Below, one piece after another: positions 25,729-34,890 of a DNA stretch of 64,000 bases. The stretch lies in assembly GCF_004745485.1 (NCBI RefSeq), contig NZ_RHFG01000007.1, positions 88,826 through 152,825 of the forward strand. Reading direction: 5' to 3'. Positions within the stretch are counted from its first letter, which is position 1. The number at the start of each line of letters is the position of its first letter. The notes under the pieces were generated by a model. That model saw nothing but the letters and a program-made list of their open reading frames with translations. It was not told the origin of the DNA and ran no database searches. This DNA is from Brevibacterium sp. S22 (GTDB lineage: Bacteria > Actinomycetota > Actinomycetes > Actinomycetales > Brevibacteriaceae). Position numbers and translations under genes: made by a program.

Positions 25729-26679
25729 TTACCCCTGCCGGGCGTCGAAGCGTCGGCGATAGGTCGACGGTGTCGTGCGGAACTCCTCGGTGAAGCTCTG
25801 CCGGAAGGTCACGACGCTGCCGAACCCCGTTTCCGCGGCGATCCGCTCGATCGAGTGATCGGTCGTCTCGAGCAGTCGGCGCGACTCATCGAGCCGACGC
25901 GACCGCACCCAGGCCGCGGGCGTCGTCCCCGTGGCCGAACGGAACGCCCGAACGAAGGTGCGCGTGCTCATGTGCGCCGCAGTGGCGAGATCGGCAATGG
26001 TCAGAGGCTCGCCGAGGTGGTCGAGTGCCCAATCGAGGACCCGTGAGATCGGGTCGTCCCCGGTCTGTGCCGGCAGCGGCCGCCGGATGTACTGCGCCTG
26101 ACCGCCGTCCCGGTGCGGGGCGATGACAAGGCTGCGAGCAACCTCATTCGCAACGGCGGCGCCGAGGCGGGACCGAACCAAGTGGAGGCACGCGTCGAGT
26201 CCGGAGGCCGTGCCCGCGGCGGTGAGCACGTCTCCGTCGTCGATGTAGAGCACGCTTTCGTCGACCTGAAGATCGGGATGCCGTTCGACGAGCCGATCGA
26301 AGGCCTTCCAATGGGTGACGGCTTGCCGATTCGTCAGCAGACCCGCATCCGCGACCGGGATCGTCCCCAGGCACAGCCCCACGATGGTCGACCCCCGCTC
26401 ATGCTCCGTCACCAGGAGTCGGCGCAGGTCCGGCTCCGCCGGTCGAGCATCCTCATGCCAGGACGGAACGACGACGATATCGGCACCATCAGCTGCCTCG
26501 GTGCCGGCGAGCCCTGCGATCTCGTAGCCCTCCGCGGTGCGGATCGGATTCCCGTCCGCGGAGAAGACGACGGTCGACCAGTCTGCAGCGCCGAGGCGGG
26601 TAACCTCGTCGAAGACCATCTGTGGAACCGAGAGGTGGAACATCGTGATGCCGTCGAAGGCGAAGATCGCGATGCGCAT
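25729..26679 (-). CDS. GlxA-type transcriptional regulator (DJ-1/PfpI domain plus AraC HTH)
   Basis: A 316-residue protein: residues 1-170 form a DJ-1/PfpI-like domain (IAIFAFDGITMFHLSVPQ start; the nucleophile-elbow equivalent is GLCLGTIPVADAGLL), and residues about 215-310 carry two AraC helix-turn-helix motifs (TIADLATAAHMSTRTFVRAF and ERIAAETGFGSVVTFRQSF). This is the architecture of GlxA-like regulators. ATG 26679 is supported by AGGA at an ideal distance; the longer upstream frame is not. It diverges from the isochorismatase-family gene 208 bases away, which may be its target. The ligand is unknown. Confidence 0.88.
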   Translation of the reverse strand: MRIAIFAFDGITMFHLSVPQMVFDEVTRLGAADWSTVVFSADGNPIRTAEGYEIAGLAGTEAADGADIVVVPSWHEDARPAEPDLRRLLVTEHERGSTIVGLCLGTIPVADAGLLTNRQAVTHWKAFDRLVERHPDLQVDESVLYIDDGDVLTAAGTASGLDACLHLVRSRLGAAVANEVARSLVIAPHRDGGQAQYIRRPLPAQTGDDPISRVLDWALDHLGEPLTIADLATAAHMSTRTFVRAFRSATGTTPAAWVRSRRLDESRRLLETTDHSIERIAAETGFGSVVTFRQSFTEEFRTTPSTYRRRFDARQG

Positions 26680-26887
26680 GGTGTCCTTCCTGGCGGGCGG
26701 CCACTGTGATGGACTGCCGATCACCTGAGTGCTGATCAATCGAGCGCCGACCAAATGTTGGCGTGAATCCATCGTAATGGTGTCATTGCGCCTATGGTCA
26801 AGGTCTGCACGCTCGACGAGAGTGGAGTCATCCGGCACGGTCCGGACCCCAGACACAGTCAGGCAAGACACCCGAAGGAGACCCGAA

Positions 26888-27523
26888 ATGACCACTAACC
26901 GCGCTCTCGTCCTCGTCGACATCCAGCAGGACTACTTCGCCGACAGCCCGCTGGTCATCCAGTACCCGAACCCGCAGGATTCCCTGACCAACATCACGCA
27001 GGCCATCGATGCCGCGACCGCCGCTGACATCCCGGTCGTCGCAGTCCAGCACACCATGGGAAGCGGGGCACCGGTCTTCGACCCTGACTCGACCGGCTTC
27101 GAACTCCACCCCGAGGTGGAGTCTCGGCGCACCGAGTCCTGGAAGTCGCTGGTCAAGGAGAACGGTTCGGTCTACGCAGGAACCGACCTGGCAGAGTGGC
27201 TGCGTGAACAGGGAATCGACACCGTGACCTTGGTCGGTTTCATGACGAACAACTGCATTCTCGCCTCAGCGGTCGAAGCCGAAGGCCTCGGGTTCGCCAC
27301 GGAGGTCCTCGGCGACGCCACCGGAGCGATCAACATTGCCAACGAGGCGGGATTCGCCGATGCGAAGACGGTGCATACCACCCTGCTCGCCTTGCTCAAC
27401 TCGAACTTCGCTGCCGTCGCTGACACCGCCGCCTGGGCGGAGGCCGTCGACTCCGGACAGACCTTGCCGAAGAGCGACCTCGGCAGTTCCGCCATGGCCG
27501 GAGCCGAACGTGCCAGGGCCTGA
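26888..27523 (+). CDS. Isochorismatase family cysteine hydrolase
   Basis: A 211-residue cysteine hydrolase. The family triad is visible as D11 (LVDIQQDY), K90 (SLVKENGS) and C123 (MTNNCILAS), the last two preceded by the YAGTDL segment. The family includes nicotinamidases, ureidoacrylate and N-carbamoyl hydrolases; the sequence does not decide among them. ATG 26888 follows AAGGAG. The divergent GlxA-type regulator upstream is a probable controller. Confidence 0.87.
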   Translation: MTTNRALVLVDIQQDYFADSPLVIQYPNPQDSLTNITQAIDAATAADIPVVAVQHTMGSGAPVFDPDSTGFELHPEVESRRTESWKSLVKENGSVYAGTDLAEWLREQGIDTVTLVGFMTNNCILASAVEAEGLGFATEVLGDATGAINIANEAGFADAKTVHTTLLALLNSNFAAVADTAAWAEAVDSGQTLPKSDLGSSAMAGAERARA

Positions 27524-27649
27524 GTCTGGTTCCGGCCCCTGAACTCGATACGGAGCGGCCGCTCGGTCGGGGAGGTCGGATCGATGTGATCGAACCTCCC
27601 GGCCGATGCGGATGAAGGCAACGTCAGGGGCAGATGGAAGACTGGTGGC

Positions 27650-30600
27650 ATGGATCGAGCCATGACAATCGTGCCGAGGGAAGAGCTGAAGAGCCTCGAT
27701 GACCCCGGCACCTTCGCGCGCGGCAGCGACTATGCGCGGAAGGGCCAGGTGCTGCGCATCGTCTGGCACGAATTCGACCAGCAGCTCGTCGCCGATGTTG
27801 CCGGTTCTGCCGGTCTCTATGAAACCACGATCACCTTCGCCGACTTCGACGATGGCGGGCCCGGCGAGATCGTGGACACGGCCTGCAGCTGCCCAGTCAG
27901 CTACGACTGCAAACACTGCATCGCCGTGCTCCTCGTCAACAACCAGCAGATGCTCGAACAGCGGACCTCCGCGATCATGGGAGCGGACTTTGACCGCGTG
28001 CCCGGGGAAGACGAAACCGACCAGGTCTGGGGCGTCGATCCTTCCGACTTCGGAACGATCATCGGTGCCGGGCGATCACCGGCCAGGCAGGCCAGGGTGC
28101 CGGAGTGGCGACAGCGACTCGACCGCATCATCGAAGTCTCGCGTCGGTCGAATCCGCAGACGGAGACAGTGGCGCTCGGCTTCGAGCTCCACCGTGCCCC
28201 ACAGCGCAGCTACTTCAACCGGGGACCGACTCGGCTCAAAGCCGTCGATATCCCCGACGAAACCGATCCGCAGCTGCACATCCGGCCACTTGTTCCAGGC
28301 GCGAAGAACAACTGGATCAAGGGGCAGGCGGGATGGCACTGGTTCACCTCCCGACTCAATGCCTCACGCTTCGACGCCGACCAATTCGAATGGTTCTATC
28401 GACTGGTCACCCTCGACGACGGCCTCGGCCGGTCCGGCTATCCGCAGTCGTCGGCAACGATCCGACTCGACGACTTCGACTCACCCTTCCTATGGGAGCT
28501 GCTCAGTCAGGCCGCTGACCTCGACATCCCTCTCATCAGCGCCGACAAGCAGATTGCAATCAGGCTGGCTCAGCGGGCCGAATTCCACTTCGATGTCACG
28601 CGCAGCGACGACGACCTTGTGCTGAGAACCGACGTCGCCATCAACGACCAGTCGGTGCCGGCCCACGAGGTGCGGCCCATCGGACTCGGTGGCGTCTACC
28701 ACTTGACCATGGTGGGCAAGTCGAAGGCCGCGGTCACGCTTGCGCCGCTGACCGAGCCGATGACCGAGGCACAGCGCAGTCTTCTGGAAGGTCCCGACGC
28801 GACAAGGATCCCCGCACAAGGTCACGACGATTTCGTCGACCGCGTCCTGCCGGCCCTGCGGAAACCGGCTGGTAGGGGCAGCAGAGCGAGGGGCACCGGC
28901 AATCGGAAGAGCACCGACACCGACGACACGAGTAACAGCGTCGGATCCGACGACAGCCGAACAGGCACCGCCGGTGACCGCGTCATCAGCAGCGACGGTT
29001 CGGTTGACCTGCCCGTCGAGAAGTCCCCGCACCTCAACCTTCACATCAGTTACGAGACTCCCGACAAGCCCGGCCGCGACAAACGAGATCGCAGACAGAA
29101 CCCCTCCACTCCGACGATGGGTCTGACCTGGTCATGGACCTATTACTCACCCCAGCGGACCTGCCCCCTCGTGCCCCATCACAGCGAACTGATCGATCCG
29201 CAGCGCGGCCGCGACCAGAAGTTCGAACACGCCGTGCTCCGCCGGCTGCGCGCCATCGACCCCGACGCGGCGCGCACCGAAACACGCGCCCTGACCGGCA
29301 TCGACGCCGCCACGTACAGCACCCGTGTGCTGCCTCGAATCCAAGAACTCGACGATGTCGCGGTCACCTTCGCAGACAGCGACAACGCCCCCGACTTCCG
29401 CGAGCTCGACGCAACCCCGCAGGTCAGTGTGCGCACTTCGGCGACCGACGACTCTGACTGGTTCGACCTCGGCATCGACGTCACGGTCGACGGCCACGAG
29501 ATCCCGTTCGTCGACCTCTTCACCGCACTCGCCCAAGGGCAGTCGCACCTCATCCTCGACGACGGATCGTTCTTCTCCCTCGAGAACCCCGTCTTCGACC
29601 GACTTCGCGAACTCCTCGCCGAGGCGAATGCCCTCGACGGCTTCTCACCGGAGAACCCGCAGATCAGCCGCTACCAGACCGCCCTGTACGACGAACTCGA
29701 GGACCTCGCCGACGACGTTGCCGACGATCCCCGATGGTCCGAACTCATGGACGGACTGAGGAATCTCGATGCCATCGCCGAGGTGGCCGTGCCCGGCACC
29801 GTGAACGCGCAGCTGCGGCCCTACCAGGTGGAGGGCTTCCGTTGGTTGGCATTCCTCCGGGAACACCACCTCGGCGGGATCCTCGCCGACGATATGGGCT
29901 TGGGCAAGACCCTGCAGACACTCGCCCTCATCGACCACGACCGAAACGAGCGCGAGGCTGAGCGCACGGCCGACCACGCGACCGAGCAATCAGCCGAGAC
30001 GCAGGCTCCGTTCCTCGTCATCGCCCCCACCTCGGTGGTGGCCAATTGGGTGCTCGAGGCCCGGAAATTCACTCCGCACCTGACCGTGACTGCGGTCGGG
30101 GAGACCGCGAAGAAGCGGAAGCGCCCCGTCGCCGAGGCGGTCGCAGGCGCCGATATCGTCGTCACCTCCTATGCGGTTATGCGTCTCGACATCGACGAAT
30201 TCGCCGGTCTCGACTGGGCGGGCGTCATCTTCGACGAAGCCCAGTTCATGAAGAACCATCAGGCGAAGACGCACCGTGCGGCGAGGCGACTCGACGCTCC
30301 GTTCCGGTTGGCGATCACGGGTACGCCGATGGAGAACTCGCTCAACGACGTGTGGTCGCTGATCGCGATCACCTCACCGGGGCTGTTCCCGAACGCCAAG
30401 CGCTTCCGGGAGGACTACGTCCGCCCGATCGAAACGGGCGAAGACCCGGCTCGGATGGATCGGCTGCGGTCGCGGCTGCGGCCATTCATGCTGCGCCGGA
30501 GCAAAGATCTCGTTGCGGCCGACCTGCCGGAGAAGCAGGAGCAGGTGCTCGGGGTCGAACTCGAACCAGGGCACCGGCGTCTCTATGACACCGTGCTGCA

Positions 30601-31246
30601 GCGCGAACGCAAACAGGTGCTCGGGCTCCTCGGCGAGTTCGAAAAGAACCGGTTCGCGATCTTCCGGTCGCTGACCCTGCTGCGGATGCTCGCCCTCGAC
30701 CCGGGGATCGTCGCCGAATATGCCGATTCGGGGATCGCCTCGAGCAAGCTCGGTGTGCTGATGAGCCATCTTCGCGAGGTCCGCGACGAGGGCCACCGGG
30801 CTCTCGTATTCAGTCAGTTCACGAGCTACCTGCGTGCGGTGGCGGCCGAACTCGAGGACAACGGAATCGACTATGTCTACCTCGACGGGTCCACGAAGGA
30901 CCGGACGAAGGTCATCGAAGCCTTTCGTGAGGGCGACGCTCCCGTGTTCCTCATCAGTCTCAAGGCCGGCGGGTTCGGACTCACCCTCACCGAGGCGGAC
31001 TACGTGTTCCTGCTCGACCCGTGGTGGAATCCGGCCGCGGAGTCCCAGGCCGTCGACCGGACGCACCGCATCGGGCAGACCCGACAGGTCATGGTCTACC
31101 GACTCGTGGCCGAGAATACGATCGAAGAGAAGGTGCTGGCGCTGCAGACGAAGAAGGCCGAACTGTTCACCGCGCTCATGGACGAAGGCAGCGCGTTCAG
31201 CGAGGTGATCTCGGCCGCGGACATCAGAGACCTGTTGGAGGGTTGA
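27650..31246 (+). CDS. SWIM zinc-finger SNF2-family helicase
   Basis: A 1198-residue protein. A SWIM zinc finger (C79, C81, C87, H89 in CSCPVSYDCKH) is followed by a poorly conserved middle region with a Ser/Thr/Asp-rich linker near 400-450. The SNF2 ATPase starts near 715: motif I DDMGLGKTLQT (about 747-757), DEAQ box in IFDEAQFMKN (about 862) and ITGTPMEN. The C-terminal helicase domain has LVFSQF, LDGSTKDR, LKAGGFGLTLTEADYVFLLDPWWNP and QAVDRTHRIGQ. It is a dsDNA translocase of the HepA/RapA-like bacterial group, possibly in repair or transcription recycling; the role is not established. ATG 27650 is the first start; another lies 12 bases on. It ends inside the convergent tetR tail (23-base overlap). 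Confidence 0.9.
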   Translation: MDRAMTIVPREELKSLDDPGTFARGSDYARKGQVLRIVWHEFDQQLVADVAGSAGLYETTITFADFDDGGPGEIVDTACSCPVSYDCKHCIAVLLVNNQQMLEQRTSAIMGADFDRVPGEDETDQVWGVDPSDFGTIIGAGRSPARQARVPEWRQRLDRIIEVSRRSNPQTETVALGFELHRAPQRSYFNRGPTRLKAVDIPDETDPQLHIRPLVPGAKNNWIKGQAGWHWFTSRLNASRFDADQFEWFYRLVTLDDGLGRSGYPQSSATIRLDDFDSPFLWELLSQAADLDIPLISADKQIAIRLAQRAEFHFDVTRSDDDLVLRTDVAINDQSVPAHEVRPIGLGGVYHLTMVGKSKAAVTLAPLTEPMTEAQRSLLEGPDATRIPAQGHDDFVDRVLPALRKPAGRGSRARGTGNRKSTDTDDTSNSVGSDDSRTGTAGDRVISSDGSVDLPVEKSPHLNLHISYETPDKPGRDKRDRRQNPSTPTMGLTWSWTYYSPQRTCPLVPHHSELIDPQRGRDQKFEHAVLRRLRAIDPDAARTETRALTGIDAATYSTRVLPRIQELDDVAVTFADSDNAPDFRELDATPQVSVRTSATDDSDWFDLGIDVTVDGHEIPFVDLFTALAQGQSHLILDDGSFFSLENPVFDRLRELLAEANALDGFSPENPQISRYQTALYDELEDLADDVADDPRWSELMDGLRNLDAIAEVAVPGTVNAQLRPYQVEGFRWLAFLREHHLGGILADDMGLGKTLQTLALIDHDRNEREAERTADHATEQSAETQAPFLVIAPTSVVANWVLEARKFTPHLTVTAVGETAKKRKRPVAEAVAGADIVVTSYAVMRLDIDEFAGLDWAGVIFDEAQFMKNHQAKTHRAARRLDAPFRLAITGTPMENSLNDVWSLIAITSPGLFPNAKRFREDYVRPIETGEDPARMDRLRSRLRPFMLRRSKDLVAADLPEKQEQVLGVELEPGHRRLYDTVLQRERKQVLGLLGEFEKNRFAIFRSLTLLRMLALDPGIVAEYADSGIASSKLGVLMSHLREVRDEGHRALVFSQFTSYLRAVAAELEDNGIDYVYLDGSTKDRTKVIEAFREGDAPVFLISLKAGGFGLTLTEADYVFLLDPWWNPAAESQAVDRTHRIGQTRQVMVYRLVAENTIEEKVLALQTKKAELFTALMDEGSAFSEVISAADIRDLLEG

Positions 31247-31946
31247 GCGGCCGACGATCTGTCGCCCCGGCAGATTCAAAGACATCCCTGAGTGCCATCC
31301 GGCTCGGGCGGGGCAGCTGCTGCCGTTTGCCGTGCCCTTTCGTGTCGAAGCTCTGCAGCAGATAAGCGATGAGACGCCTTGAGAGATCGTGGGCGTGCTC
31401 GGGCGGAGCCGCACTGACACCGCTGTTGGCGAAGAAGATGAGCAGCAGGTCGCTGGGGTCGAAGTCGCGGCGCAGTCTGCCGGCCTCCTGGGCCTGGCAG
31501 ACGAGTTTCGCAAAGGTCGCTTCCGCGTGGTTGCTCTTCTCGTTCACACCCGAGTCCTCGGTGATCGTCGTGATGAAGGCCTCGGTGAATCCACGATCCT
31601 CGACCTGCATCCGGCCGAGCTCTTCGACGAAGGTGCAGAAGCCGTGCCACGGATCCGGGTCGGCTGCGGCATCGTCGAGGACCGATTCGCAATGCGTGAT
31701 CTGAGTCGAGAACACCTCGTCGATGAGTGACCTGCGATCGGGGAACCGGCGGAACAGGGTGGCCGCCCCGACCCCTGCACGCCTGGCGATCGCTGTCATG
31801 GGGGCGTCGAGTCCTCGGTCCGCAAAGAGCTGCCTGGCCGCGGCGACGATACGAGTCCGGTTCTGTGCGGCATCAGCACGCAGCCTCGGATGTGCAGGGG
31901 CGAAGCCATCAGGGTCTTGCGCCTCGATCTGAGTCGACTCCGCCAT
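31224..31946 (-). CDS. TetR family transcriptional regulator
   Basis: About 240 residues. The N-terminal HTH is clear: ARQLFADRGLDAPMTAIARRAGVGAATLFRRFPDR at residues about 33-68 (motif VGAATLFRRF). The rest is an all-helical ligand domain with an AcrR-like ending. It diverges from the PanE-like reductase gene; the 157-base gap between them holds a palindrome (32011-32028) that could be its operator, so the reductase is the likely target. A GTG 12 bases upstream is an alternative start. The last codons overlap the SNF2 gene. Confidence 0.87.
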   Translation of the reverse strand: MAESTQIEAQDPDGFAPAHPRLRADAAQNRTRIVAAARQLFADRGLDAPMTAIARRAGVGAATLFRRFPDRRSLIDEVFSTQITHCESVLDDAAADPDPWHGFCTFVEELGRMQVEDRGFTEAFITTITEDSGVNEKSNHAEATFAKLVCQAQEAGRLRRDFDPSDLLLIFFANSGVSAAPPEHAHDLSRRLIAYLLQSFDTKGHGKRQQLPRPSRMALRDVFESAGATDRRPLNPPTGL

Positions 31947-32007
31947 TTCTTCTCTCACTTCCGCCGGATTCGGAATGCAGCGATGGTTCCTCTGCTTAGC
32001 CTATACG

Positions 32008-32031
32008 TAAGTGGAAAGTGCATTCCACATA
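32008..32031. promoter_or_regulatory. Candidate TetR operator
   Basis: GTGGAAAGTGCATTCCAC at 32011-32028 has perfect 6-base arms around a 6-base spacer, and the symmetry extends imperfectly to 32008-32031. It lies 65 bases ahead of the tetR start and 73 ahead of the reductase start, where it could control both. Confidence 0.45.
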
Positions 32032-32103
32032 TTGTGGGCAGTGCGATGCGCCGAAGGGTGCAGAAGTGAGAGGCGCCGGAAGGCGCAGAGGAGAGTCGCA
32101 GAG

Positions 32104-33054
32104 ATGAAGATTTTGATGTTCGGCCGCGGAGTCATTTCGACGCTGTACGGATGGGCCCTGGACAAGGCGGGCAACGATGTCGACTTCTACGTTCGCCCAG
32201 GGCGTGCCGCTGACTTCGGTCAGTCGGTCGATCTGGACATCAGAGACGGCAGGAAGAAGTCGTTGAAGGGGACACCGGTGACAGGGCCGTGGCCCATCAA
32301 TCTGCGTGAGGACCTCGAGGCCGATCACGACTACGATCTCATCATCGTCAGCGTCAACCACGACCAGTTGGAGACCGTGGTCGATTTCCTCAGTACTCGG
32401 GTCGGCAGGGCCACTGTGCTCATCTTCAACAATATCTGGGCCGAGCCCGTAGCCGCGGTGCAGTCGCTTCCCCGCGATCACGTCGTGTGGGGCTTCCCTG
32501 GCGGCGGAGGAGGATTCTCAGGCAACACGCTGCACGGCGGGTTCATGAGGACCGTCTTCTTCGGCGACATCGACGGGTCGAGCCGCACCACCCGACACCG
32601 TGAAGTCACCGAGCTCTTTGAAGCCGCCGGATTCTCGGCTTCGCACGTGGCGGACTTCCGGAGCTGGTTGTGGTTCCACTTCATCCTCGATGCCGCCATC
32701 ATGGTCGGATGGCTGCGCATGGGAAGCTTCGACGCACTCGTGCGATCCCGGCCGGCTTTGAACGAAGTCGTCCGACTCATCCGTGAGATGATCCCCGTGC
32801 TCACAGCGAAGGGAGGCACCGCGCGACTCGGTGCGGGTGCGGTGAAATACGTTCCTGCCGGCGTCCTCGCCCTTGCATCGGAGAAGCTGATGGCCGGTGA
32901 TTCCATCTCCGCTGTCATCATGAGGCAGGCCCAGGACACCGGTCATATCGACTATGAGGCGAAGGCCATCTACCCGCGAGATGTCCTCGCCGATGCCCGA
33001 CGGCTGGGTGTCTCGGTTCCCAAGCTCGAAGCGAACGAACCGGCTTTCAAGTAG
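32104..33054 (+). CDS. Ketopantoate reductase family protein (PanE/ApbA-like)
   Basis: A 316-residue Rossmann protein of the PanE/ApbA family. The N-terminal MFGRGVISTLYGWAL is a GxGxxG-type NADP site, followed by strand FYVRPGR and the family's VSVNHDQL segment. The catalytic Lys/Asn positions of true ketopantoate reductase are not clearly conserved, so it may reduce another 2-keto acid. ATG 32104 is taken as start; the preceding GAGGAGAG is rather far (about 10 bases). It is the likely target of the divergent TetR and ends before a strong hairpin. Confidence 0.78.
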   Translation: MKILMFGRGVISTLYGWALDKAGNDVDFYVRPGRAADFGQSVDLDIRDGRKKSLKGTPVTGPWPINLREDLEADHDYDLIIVSVNHDQLETVVDFLSTRVGRATVLIFNNIWAEPVAAVQSLPRDHVVWGFPGGGGGFSGNTLHGGFMRTVFFGDIDGSSRTTRHREVTELFEAAGFSASHVADFRSWLWFHFILDAAIMVGWLRMGSFDALVRSRPALNEVVRLIREMIPVLTAKGGTARLGAGAVKYVPAGVLALASEKLMAGDSISAVIMRQAQDTGHIDYEAKAIYPRDVLADARRLGVSVPKLEANEPAFK

Positions 33055-33083
33055 ATCCTGACATCTGAGCACCGGACGCTCGG

Positions 33084-33111
33084 GCGCGACGGGCGATCGG
33101 ACCCGTCGCGC
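33084..33111. terminator. Perfect 10-bp hairpin between convergent genes
   Basis: GCGCGACGGG (33084-33093) and its exact complement (33102-33111) around an 8-base loop. It lies 30 bases after the PanE-like gene and 16 bases before the end of the minus-strand padR gene, so it can serve both. Confidence 0.65.
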
Positions 33112-33126
33112 GGTCGGGCCGACTCG

Positions 33127-33537
33127 CTATCGACTCGGAACCTCGACGAGGTTGCCCTTGATTTCGCTGAGGAAGCTCGCCCCCAGCGGGGTCAGGGACA
33201 GCAGCTTGCGCTTCGCCCCGGTCCGCGGGGCATCGACGGCGGTGCTCTGCAGCAGGTCGGAATCCTGCAGTCGCTTGATCGTGCGGTAGAGGCCGCGCTC
33301 GGTGATCTGCCAACCGGTGGCGGCGGTGACCGCCTCGGCGATGGTCGAGATCTCTGCCGGTTGGTGCGCGGCGACCAGAGAGAGCGTGACTGGAGTGAGC
33401 ATCGACTTCTTATACGTCTCGACCCAGGAGTCGACGCGATGGTCGAGCCATTCCTGCTCTTCCGGGGTGGGGGCCGTCGCGCCGGCAGCCGTGTCGACGG
33501 CATCGGTGTTTCGGCCCGCGCGTGACGTGTCGGCCAC
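33127..33537 (-). CDS. PadR family transcriptional regulator
   Basis: A 136-residue regulator with a winged HTH in residues about 45-115: LTPVTLSLVAAHQPAEISTI, ERGLYRTIKRLQDSDLLQS and KRKLLSLTPLGASFL fit the PadR pattern. The N-terminal 30 residues are low-complexity. The start is GTG at 33537; the upstream membrane-protein gene ends 3 bases before it, so the two form an operon with the regulator second. A palindrome at 33993-34009 in front of that operon is a candidate target. The effector is unknown. Confidence 0.8.
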   Translation of the reverse strand: MADTSRAGRNTDAVDTAAGATAPTPEEQEWLDHRVDSWVETYKKSMLTPVTLSLVAAHQPAEISTIAEAVTAATGWQITERGLYRTIKRLQDSDLLQSTAVDAPRTGAKRKLLSLTPLGASFLSEIKGNLVEVPSR

Positions 33538-33539
33538 CC

Positions 33540-33992
33540 TCAGTCCTCCCAGCCGCGGCCGAGGACGGCACCGACGAGGTGGATGAGCAGGCCGAGCCCC
33601 CAGCAGGCACTCATGACGATGGTGACCCCGAACCAGGAGCCGCCGAGCGCGGCGTGGATGATGTCCGCAGCGCTTGTGTCGAGGGCGTTCGCTGCCATGA
33701 GGCGCACGATTGCGTGCAGGTTAAACGACGTCGTCACCGTGACGAACGCGATGGCATGGGCGATGACGACCCCGAAGCGCACCCGTCTGAGCACGCGCAG
33801 ATTCCGCCACAGCCACGCCGCGATGCCCAGCGCCACGACGGCGGTGAGGATCCCGGCGAGGACGGTGACCTCACCGCCGGTGGCGGCGATGACGATCTGG
33901 ACGATGGCCATCGCAATGATGAGTCCGAGGGTGTAGGGGAGCAGCAGTGTGCGGGCATTGGCGGGAGATGACGTCTGCGGCGTAGTAGACAT
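33540..33992 (-). CDS. Four-helix membrane protein, unknown function
   Basis: A 150-residue protein with four hydrophobic segments (about 17-38, 42-60, 73-95, 115-145). I recognise no catalytic motif; it is cotranscribed with the PadR regulator, a common arrangement for small membrane proteins under PadR control. ATG 33992 lies next to a palindrome (33993-34009), so the transcript leader must be very short. The gene diverges from the histidine-rich membrane protein. Confidence 0.7.
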   Translation of the reverse strand: MSTTPQTSSPANARTLLLPYTLGLIIAMAIVQIVIAATGGEVTVLAGILTAVVALGIAAWLWRNLRVLRRVRFGVVIAHAIAFVTVTTSFNLHAIVRLMAANALDTSAADIIHAALGGSWFGVTIVMSACWGLGLLIHLVGAVLGRGWED

Positions 33993-34009
33993 ATTGGTAC
34001 TGTACCTAT
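33993..34009. promoter_or_regulatory. Palindromic operator candidate before the PadR operon
   Basis: ATTGGTACTGTACCTAT: GGTAC/GTACC arms around one base, symmetric at 7 of 8 positions. It directly abuts the ATG of the membrane-protein gene and lies 64 bases before the divergent gene, suitable for repression of both. Confidence 0.45.
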
Positions 34010-34073
34010 GGTTCACTGCAAGATTCAAGAGGCGGACTCTCTCGACGCACTGTGTGACAATGAAACCGTGGGG

Positions 34074-34769
34074 ATGAGAGTCAGGCACCGGCGCGCTCTG
34101 CGCGGCACCCTCGCCGCAGTGTTCGCGACCTTTATCGCTCTGACATCGCACATCCTCGGCGGAGGATCCTTCCCGACCGCGATGGGCATCATCGTGCCGC
34201 TGGCGCTGTCGACCCTCGTCTGCGTCCTTCTCACCGGACGACGACTCTCGCTGCCACGGCTGACGGTCTCCGTCGGAATCAGTCAGACGCTCTTTCACTT
34301 CCTGTTCTCCCTCTTCACACCGATCCACTCTGCAGCCCCGACCGCGTCGGGACGGTCCGACGGCGGTCTCGCGGCCCTCCTCGGATCGCACTCTCACCAC
34401 TCTCCGACGCATGGCGCCCACCACGCGGCCACGCAGATGACTCACGATTCTGCAGTCCTGCCTGCCATGGACGGTTCTGTGGGCGCTGCGGCTGACATGC
34501 ACTCGCACTCGTCTCCGGCGATGCTGTTCGCCCACTGCGTCGCCGGGATCGTGACGGTCGCGATGATCTATTGGGCCGAGCGGCTGCCGGTCATGCTCGG
34601 CGAGTTCGCCGGACTCATCATCCGAGCGGTCATTCCTCGCCTCGCGGTCCTGCGACCACTGATCGAGAAGCCTCGGTCGCTGTTCGGCATCGAGCCCGAA
34701 CTGCCACGCAACCTCGGCGTGTGTCGATCCCCGGTGCTGCGTCGAGGGCCGCCGCAGCCTGCTTTCTGA
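34074..34769 (+). CDS. Histidine-rich membrane protein, unknown function
   Basis: About 231 residues with an N-terminal pair of hydrophobic segments, a central histidine-rich loop (about residues 105-150, with SHSHHSP, HGAHHA and MHSHSS), and a third hydrophobic segment. The loop resembles metal-binding loops in copper or zinc proteins. It precedes the PepSY gene, which has a histidine-rich loop of its own, so joint metal handling is likely; that is inference. The start is uncertain: GTG 34068 and ATG 34008 are alternatives, none with a clear ribosome-binding site. Confidence 0.62.
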   Translation: MRVRHRRALRGTLAAVFATFIALTSHILGGGSFPTAMGIIVPLALSTLVCVLLTGRRLSLPRLTVSVGISQTLFHFLFSLFTPIHSAAPTASGRSDGGLAALLGSHSHHSPTHGAHHAATQMTHDSAVLPAMDGSVGAAADMHSHSSPAMLFAHCVAGIVTVAMIYWAERLPVMLGEFAGLIIRAVIPRLAVLRPLIEKPRSLFGIEPELPRNLGVCRSPVLRRGPPQPAF

Positions 34770-34890
34770 CACTCATGACATCCACGCATCGGCTCCCCTG
34801 AGCCGGTGCGATCACTGCTGACCGCGTCTGGTCGTTGACCGATTCCGGCCGACCAGATCCAGCTCAGCGAAACTGAGAGAAAGCATCATC

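Noticed and set aside
33540..34772. A 410-codon minus-strand frame covering the membrane protein and the divergent His-rich gene
   Set aside because: Only the last 150 codons look like protein; the rest is antisense to the His-rich gene.
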